From contig NC_087070.1 in the NCBI RefSeq assembly GCF_963678635.1, positions 3,415,157 through 3,479,156 of the forward strand: a stretch of 64,000 nucleotides of DNA. The letters run 5' to 3'. The position numbers and the translations under genes were made by a program. The notes below the pieces were generated by a model that did not search any database, was not told the origin of the DNA, and saw nothing but the letters and a program-made list of their open reading frames with translations. The stretch comes from Symsagittifera roscoffensis (taxonomy: Eukaryota; Xenacoelomorpha; Acoela; Convolutidae). Below, piece after piece: positions 54,101 to 63,100 of this stretch; the stretch's first letter is position 1; each line of letters opens with the position of its first letter.

Positions 54101-57100
54101 ATTCAATTAGTTCAATTTCGGAAAATTCCAATTACACGAGATTACGAAATCACGTAATAATTACAGCGTTGAATTTCATTAATTCTTCCATTCCAATTTG
54201 CAATCAAAAACACTATAGAACAGAAATTTGTAACTCTTAATGCATTCCCTCGGACTTTTCAAACACCGAACCTACTAAAATCGTTTTTATCAAGTTCAGC
54301 CTTCATTTAATTTTCAATTCTTAATAATAGTTTAATTAGTAATCCCTCGGATTTTAAACTTATAAATAGTGTAAATATGTCTAATAACCAAATTGTAGTA
54401 AATCCTTCCACCTCTGGAATACAGGTCTCAATCGATTTCCAAATTTCTTCAGAACACAAAAATTAGTAACAAAATATCGAGAAAATCTCAAGTTACCTGA
54501 AAAATCTTTGGATCTAAACACGTTATTTAACGCAAAGTTGGTCGCATTACGACGAAATGATAAACCCAATCGTGAAAGCTCTACAGAACAAAGTTAAAAG
54601 CATCAATGCAAATTCCCATTACCCGTACCAATTTTCGAAAGACCTTCACGAATCCGACGGATTATTATATATGAATAGAAAATTGGTTATTCCTTTTACA
54701 CTTCGAAACACCGTTCTAAAAACTTTACACTAATCCCACCCTGGCCAATTCGGCACAATGTATTTGGTGGCCTCACATAAACCGACAGATCTACTTCCAT
54801 TGGATTAACTGTACACAATGCACCCAAACTGGTAAGAATATAAAAAGCATTATACCTGCCACACAAATTAGCGAACTTCCCGCTGTATCCGAACCAAATG
54901 AGGAACTTAACCTCAATTTTGCCGGCCCATTAGATAACACCTGGGGAAAGAAGAAATACATTTTATTATGTATAGATTGTTTCTCAAAATTTCCATCAGC
55001 TAAAATTACATCTTCAACGTCATCAAACACGGTAATCGAATTCCTTCAAGATTATTTTACCTCCATGGGATTCCTAACTTTATTCGTGTCGACCACGCAT
55101 CCTTTTTTACTAGTCAGGATTTTAAATTATTCTGTAATTCTTTAAATATCAAATTAATATTTTGTACAGTTGGGGACCATCGTTCTAACGGTCTTGTAGA
55201 AAAACTTGTTTATACTGTAAAAACTAAATCATTAGCAATGTCACTAGAACAACAAAAACCTACATTAAAATTCGCTATCTCGAAAATCATTTGGAACTTA
55301 CAACCTTCCTTTCAATCAAAAATAAAATGTTCGCCGTTCGAAATACATTTTAATAGAAAACCGAACAGGATCTGGAAACAATTGGCATCTAGTAATTTAT
55401 CCGGTGGATTTTTAGACAAAGGGAAGTCGATCTTAATCAAAGAAAGGGCCCTTGACTGGAATGCGGACGATCGGATTGAAGACGGGTACAAAGACTGTCT
55501 AGTACCAAAGAAGAACCAGTCACCACTTGAGTAAGGTTACGACTCAGACCATCCTACAGCTTCAAAACCTTCTTGTTCCCGAGTGTCTCTAAACAGTCCG
55601 TTTGAAGCTAATTTACTCCGAAAGACCAATGGAAGTATAGACGGAAATCCCTTCTTGAAACAATTGGGTCAGACAATAATAAACTCAACAAAATCTACAG
55701 TTGAACTATCCGACGGAAAAATCATTAGAAAATCGGACATCGCCATCCCAAAGTCTAAATTTTCTACAATCCGTTCATTCAAAGAAAATATTTCTTTTCC
55801 TTCTTTTATTAACACTGATTTACAAGTAGGTCCAAGAAAGACTAACAAAACAAAGCCCCAACAGACGCGGAAACTAGGCCCTAAAACGAGACGACAAATA
55901 GAGCTTCCTACTCCGGTCACCACTAGGTCTAGAGGGATGAACCAACCAACTAAACCCAACAAGCCAAAACGAACCCGAAATAAAGCCTCGACTTCTAACA
56001 CTGGATATTTAGCAGGAGACAAATCCATGTTCATTCCGTCGGATACATCTGACATTAGTGGTTGGGAGTGGATCGCGGGTGATTTTCCATGCAGGGAAAT
56101 GATAAGAGAACGTTTCATTTCGAATAACCCCATTCTTAACGAAGAACCTACCTCATCATTAGATCCTCAAACATATCAAACTAATATAAAATCTGAGATT
56201 TTAGACGAACAACTTCAATCGACGGACACAGCGGAATGTCCAATCAGTATAAAACCAGCAGCCCAAACTACTTCACACTCACCTAGCAAACCTCCTACTA
56301 CTGCGACATCGGAGGGTCCAAACGCTCCGTTGGATACAAAGAAGGAATTCGAGGGAGAAAATCTTATCGAATTTCCGGTTTTCGAGATAGAAGACTCCTC
56401 TGATGAAAATGCGATTACTGAGGAAAGGCATCCAAAGGAGACCATTATCACTGGTAATGATTTTAAATTAAGACGTTCGAGTCGAAATGTTGGACCTCCC
56501 CAATTCTTTGGTAAAAGATTGTACATAGATATTATAGATGAGAACGAAAATCAACCAGGCTCCGCGAAAAACCCAATACCTCTGGACGAAAACGACAGTT
56601 CGGGCACCCCCACACAAACCATTACAAGGAATCCCTCGGATATTCAAACCCCTATTTTCGACATCCAATCAGAAGAATGTACATCCGATTCAGTGATCTC
56701 CTCATCCTCAGATCAAATCTCTATTATCTCCACTGACGAATCCCTGAGAGATGCTGTGAATAGTTTTGACAACTATATAGACTTAGATAGTGAAATTTTC
56801 AACGCGGAGTTAGAGAAATTTATGGAAGGGGACAGTTAAACTAAAACAAAAATTCGCATTTAGACTTAAATACTTTTTTTTAGTACTTCATTACAGTGCA
56901 GTTAGAATCTATCTACATTTTGTAGCCATTGATTATAATCCGCCGGATTCATGAGTTGTGCTATTCCTCTTTATAATCAGTCACTCCTTCGGAACATTAA
57001 AATTTTATTGTTATATGGGCAGTACTTAATTTTTTCAATCCGTTGGTTGGACTCCTTGAGGGAGAGAAAAGGGTTAGTTATCCTGTTACGTATCATAGCG

Positions 57101-60100
57101 TATAGTAGTTTAATTTTTTTTCCCACTAAGGGGAATGTTGCGAATCATACCATTCTTCTTATTTCATTTAATTAGTCTTAAATTACTTTAACTGGTTAAT
57201 TTAGATTTGACCTTGGTATGTTCATTCTCTCCGGCGGAGAGAATGATCTCTTACTTTTTTAATGTTTTAATACAGAGATTAATTCCCTTTTTAAACATAT
57301 CTTATTTGTAACTAAGTAGAATTATCCGTAACAAAGAAACATTTTATCACCCCCCTCAAAATTAGTATATATTAAGAAAAATTTTAAGAGTCTGTCACCA
57401 AAAATGGATATCTCAAAATAGTACAAAAGGGGGACCCTTTGGGTCGGCAGGGGTTCAAATTCCTGAAAAGAGGGGGGGGGAAGCGTCCGCCCTCTTCCTA
57501 AATCCGCTGGTGGACACTAGTGTTATAATTTGAATAACAGGCTATCAACTTGGAAACTTATTGAAAATTGACAGTGTTAGGTCACGTATCTAGTAAAATT
57601 AGTAGTTAACTTATTGTCGATTAAATTTTTTTTTCAAAGTGCAACAAACTTTGAAAAACTATTCGATCATAATCTGGTTTCGAGAAATATTTTCTCCATA
57701 TTTGCTAACTCAATTGCTGACTTAAGAGAATGTGACAAAACCTTGCGTTGCAAAAAACAGCGACGTATTTGGGGTTTATTTTGAAATTTTGTGAAAAAAT
57801 GAATTATTTATTCCGACAACCGAAAGTGTGAAAGAACTTTGAATTTGTGAGAAGTTTTTAAATCGAAGTTTTACTATATTTTTCTGGGATAAAGGATTTG
57901 CACCCAATGCCTAAAAATATGGAACATCGGTCGCGATAGTTTGAAAACCAGCCATAGCTGCTTTCAACGGATCTCTTGAATACTTCCTCTTTTTGCAAAG
58001 AGATTCGTTACTAGTTACAAATTGCTCAACCTTTAAATTATTTCATTATAAGGGTGGCAATTCGTTACTGGGTACCAAAGGTGGAGAGGGTAGTGAAAAA
58101 GATCCTTTTAACTTGTTTGAGACTAGTCAGTGATGCAGTGCCTTACATGTGCATCCGGTTACATTAACAGGGTCACTTTTCAGAACGTTAGTGGTGCCAT
58201 CGTCCATCGTAGATGTGCATGTTGTTCCGCCTGCAACGCCCAAGAGGTTCTGGACTGTCATGGTGTAATTGGTTCCGGGCGTTAACCCACTGATGGTGAT
58301 GTTGTCCCCAGATGAACCCGCACTTGTGTATGCAGTAGGTGTCAAGTCGGGAGTGAGAGCGATGACCTGTAATACAAAAAAAAAAAATTTGATTTTTTTT
58401 TTTTTTATAATATCTTTTAAGACACTAAAAAACGTTAAGAAAACTTAAGTCGGCCCATTGCTTTATGAACACTCAGAGAAGTTGGTGAAATTTTTTTAAG
58501 AGTAGATTTTTTAAAAAGTTAATCAGTTTTATGTCATATCTTATCTATGTCTGGTTGCAACTTTTAAGATCATTTATCCACGAAGGATAGGACCAACATA
58601 CGAGCTGTACAGCTCATCACGGCGAACAGCTGTTGTGCCCCTGCTTAAGAACTACATGCAATTTTTTTTTGTTTATTTTTCTGGGCTGGGTAATGTTGCC
58701 TCACCCCCAAGCAACGAGCACGGATCATGGTGGGGGTTGCTTATTAAATCAGCCAAAGATAAAAATCATAGATATCAATAAGTATTCCAAAGCCAAAAAA
58801 GTGTTCGCGATATCCATGGGAACTTTTACTACACTTTGGATCTCATGGGACAAAATTAATCCAAAAAAAAACATTAAATTGAAAGAAAAGTTGGTATATT
58901 AACGGGTCGAAGTATAAACCAGCCAAAAATTGGAGGTTAATGCAAAAGACGTAACTTTCGGCTGGTTAATATACTCTGCTCATTTTCGGCTGCGTCTTAT
59001 ATTTGGGCTGGTTTATTCACACTCGACGGAAAAGCAGGATCAAACAATCCCCCCCCCCCAAGAATGGGCGGATGAGTAAATGTTAAGTAGATTAAGTTAG
59101 TCAAACCAATCGAAACTAAGTTTTTCAGCCAATCAGAATGCAGCATAATTGGACCAATAGGACTATCTAAGTTTTTCGACCAATCAGAATGCAGCAAAAT
59201 TTTTAATTTACTGTTTTTGTTTATAGGGGTGGCAGTTCTTCAGATTCTTGACTTAGATAGCTAAGGGAGGGGGGTTAGGGGGAGTTGGTGATTGTTGAGT
59301 AGATCCAAAAAGTACCTCGATGTGATCACGTGAGCCAGTGGCGGCGGTCACTTCGCTGAAGTAGACAGTGATAGTTCCGTTGTCAGCCGAGAGAGCATTC
59401 GCAGATATTGTCGGAGCGACTGGCACTGAAAGCAAAATTAAACATAGATACACCGGGGTTAAGAACTTAGACGACAACTAAATTAGCCGATCAGAAAGTA
59501 GCTGAGTTTAGACCATAACTTGCGTGCAAATTGCGTAAAAATCGTTTACAGACTTAATTTATTGTCTTCTTGTCTAAATGAAACAAAGAAAAAAAATTAT
59601 CTTCTAAATTCAGTTAGTTTACGGTCATCTGATTTCATTCGCCCCAAAGGATATGTAAACTCAAGCTGGGATATGTTTCCCATCAAGACTAAAGTGATAT
59701 TTGTTCCGGCTTTCGAGAAAACGGAATATTTATGCTCGGCGTGTTTTTTTATTCAGTCAATTTTCGCCGATCGAAAAAATAGATTTTGACAAAACTCCCA
59801 AATTGCCAAATTGGCCATGTTCTGGACTAAATTATGCGCACTATGAAGATTTTATTCATATTGCTGAGAGCGTAATTTAAGCGTGGCAAACTCTCCTGCG
59901 CAATAAAATCGTTTCAAATTGAATTGAGGCTAGCTATTTGGTTGTGTTAATTTCGTTTGACTCACCATTTCACACTTTGATTATGTTCAAAATTTATAGA
60001 TTTTCAAAATTTTCTTTTCCCAAAAACTATTCGATATGAATTAAGGGACAGTCGCCCTGATATTCGAGCAGTCTTGTTCTCAACTATCTACGTGCCCGTA

Positions 60101-63100
60101 CCCAGTAAGTTTTCTAAAACTGGTCTGAAATAATCTTTTTCAGATCTCAAATAAATTGTGAAATGTTTAAATAACGCTTGGATAATTTAAGGATTGATTA
60201 TTTCAGATCAAATTTCAGATGTGAATTTTTTTTTTGGTTATTTCAGATCTGAAAAAATCTATTTCAGATCTAATTTCAAATCTGAAATTCAGTTTTTCTT
60301 GGTCATTTCAGATCTGAAAAATCAATGATTCTGACTCAATTTTTGCTGTTTTTGATTTCTTTTGTATTTGCTAGCTTCTGCTAGCTACTAGCTGGTACTC
60401 AGCAAAATCTCAGGTTGGAGACCAAAATATGTTTACTTCCCGTAGCATGAGATAAACATTAAAAACGCATAAGTAGCGCATGAAAGACTGAAATGTGACA
60501 GTAATTGTTGAACAAGAAATTTAAATAAAAAAAAAGGTTTGTGAAATTATTCCGAAGTTTTTTACCACTAGTTATTTTTAACATAATTGTTTTTTGGAGA
60601 AACATCAAAAAGTAAAAAACTCAATTTTTTGCTCGAAATGCATAAATTATAATTTAACAAAAGATTTCTCAGAGCTGATTTCAGATCTGAAATTTTGTTT
60701 TTCAAGGTTATTTCAGATCCAAATTTCAGATCTGAAATACGTAAATTTTTATCAAGATCTGAAATTAAAAGTTTTAGATTTGAGAATCAACTTAAGTAAG
60801 AAATAAAGAATTTTAGATATTGTGCAGAAAATCCCCTGGGTACGGCCGTTATTTGGACCAGGTGGCTTGACTCAATTCAAAAAAGATTACGTTTGCGCGG
60901 CTTAGAATTTTCCGCTTACGTTATAAATTAATAGAAAACTGCTAAATGACGCGCATTACTTATCCCAGTTTTGCCAATCTAACTTTTTGCCACTCCCAAA
61001 AATCTTTATAAGTGACAACCACAAGTATTTTAAAATTTCAATTTTGAGCTCAAAAAATTAGTTTTAATTTCAAAAATCAAATACTTGTCTGGAAAAAAAT
61101 CACTCGAGGAAGAGAAGGTCGCTTTTTGTCGCTTTTTCGAAAGCAGCAACAATCATAACTGAAGACCACTGAAAACAGTTTTTAAAACCTTGAAAATTGA
61201 AATACTAATGTATAAAACCAAAAAAAAACAAGATTACTCGACCAGGGCAAAGCCTTGAAGGTTCCGAGTGCCTTTAAAATGTCTCTGGAACAACATTTTT
61301 TTAATAGAGATAGTTGAACTTTTCAGAAAACGAAAAAAGAAAAATATAAAAAAGAATTGACAATTTTTCGCAAATCAATCTTCCACACGCCATGTAGGTT
61401 ATAACATTATCGATTTTGCTCTTAGTAAGGTAAGACATGACAAATAGCGCCTCTTTTTCCTTTTCCTCCACCTAGCATAAGATTCAATTTTATGGTGTAA
61501 CGAGGGGTTTTACAAGAATAAGTATGAACACTAATTATGTTTGCTAGGGCCTAATTAGTCCGCCTATCCATTGTTTTTACAATCGTACAAAGAGAACAAT
61601 AACTTAACTAGTAAAAATTCGCGGGTAGATAGTAAACAAAAACGCCCAAAAAGCCGGCTTCAATCAATTTGGAAAGACTTCTAAGGCGGAATAAATCTCC
61701 GTTTACGCGTTAATAGCGCGAAATATACCGCGCTTTAATTGTCCCGAATTGGCAATTTTCAAAACCCCATAACATTACGAAGAATGATAAGAGTTGAAAT
61801 ATCTTTATAAGTTTGAGATCAAGACAACAATACTTTTCAGATGATATCAAAAAATTCTGTCAGAAATGGCTAGTCGAAACTTGTCTCACCAACCCGGGCA
61901 CCCAAATTTGTCACTGTTTTTCAAAAATGCGGGGAACAAGACTGCTCGTATCAATGTCAGGCCGTTGAAGCATTCAAAAAAACTTGAAAATTTTTTATAC
62001 TTGTTTCTTGATGAACCTACACCCACACGCCAATTAAACTAACGCGCTATTTAAATTAATTGGGCAACGCAAGTTATTTGGATCAAATGAACTTGAACCG
62101 ATATCTGAGCTGGATTGTTTGACCTAAAACTAGGAATGCCTAAGTAGTCTATGAAAGTTGTTTTCAAAAAAAAATTGCTCATAAAAAATCAGTAAAACGA
62201 AAATTTATTCAAATAAAAATTTGGTTTTGATATGAGCAAAAATCAATTCCCACAAAAAATCTCCGCTTAACACAAATAATAAGGTGCAACGAAATCCTTG
62301 TAAAAATCCTTGCGCAATTTTATAAGCAAAACAAAATTCTAAGCACAAAACGAAATCCTTGTGCAATTTTGTAAACATCACCATTAAAAAAATCTTAAAA
62401 AAACGAAGTGGAATAGATAGTTTTTGCTGAAAAAAATTCGGATACTCATTTTTAATTATAGTCCGTTAATAACCTCGTTTAGAATAATGGTCCCGAAAAA
62501 CTACCAATGATCCCATTGAAAAAGTAAAGAAGCCACGAATATATAAGTATGTTATATATAGTTTCTAAATTTTGTCAGTGAATTAAGTTTATGGAAAGCT
62601 TTAACTCTGCCAGATGAAAAGTTATTCAAAAATTCAAAATCTATACTTCTATTGCTTAAAAAATTAGCTTTAAAAGTAAATTATAATTGCAATTCGAAGT
62701 ATAAGAAAGAGTGATTCAGCTATTTAAGTTGAATTTTCCACCTATTGTAATGTATCACAAAAAACGTTTCCAGTATTCTTCTGATACATTTTTTTACAGA
62801 ACGCCACTTTCTATGAAGCACGCCTTTAGTGCGAATTGCATCACGTAAAAACTTGTTCAGTTAAAAGAAAAACATATCTAACCGGTGCAAAGGTCTGTCA
62901 AAGTAGTTGTAAGGTCACTCTCGAAATCAACACAACTGGTAGTGTTGATGCTGCTTTTAAATGTCGCATTGTAACTGGTCCCTGGCGTGAGTCCGGTGAT
63001 GTTTACGCTGTCCGTAAGCTCCACCCACTCGTCGCAACCGGCACTTCTTCTCTGTCTTTTTGCGGCGCCGCAAGAGTGACTCGGACTACTGGAATCCAGG

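Larger units (their letters stand above)
50787..57349 (+). mobile_element. Complete but inactive Ty3/gypsy LTR retrotransposon (6563 bp)
   Basis: It has two LTRs (50787-51011 and 57136-57349) with TG...CA ends, a primer-binding site at 51012, gag, protease, RT, RNase H, integrase and a long C-terminal extension on the plus strand, and a polypurine tract before the 3' LTR. The target was an R1 MITE; a C-rich flank makes the exact 4-5-bp duplication uncertain. The LTRs differ by four substitutions and one 11-base insertion. At least two stops and several frameshifts disrupt gag and pol. Confidence 0.93.

Noticed and set aside
55583-56839. Envelope gene of the gypsy element
   Set aside because: The frame lacks a signal peptide, transmembrane helix and cysteine pattern, and begins with an integrase-tail-like segment.
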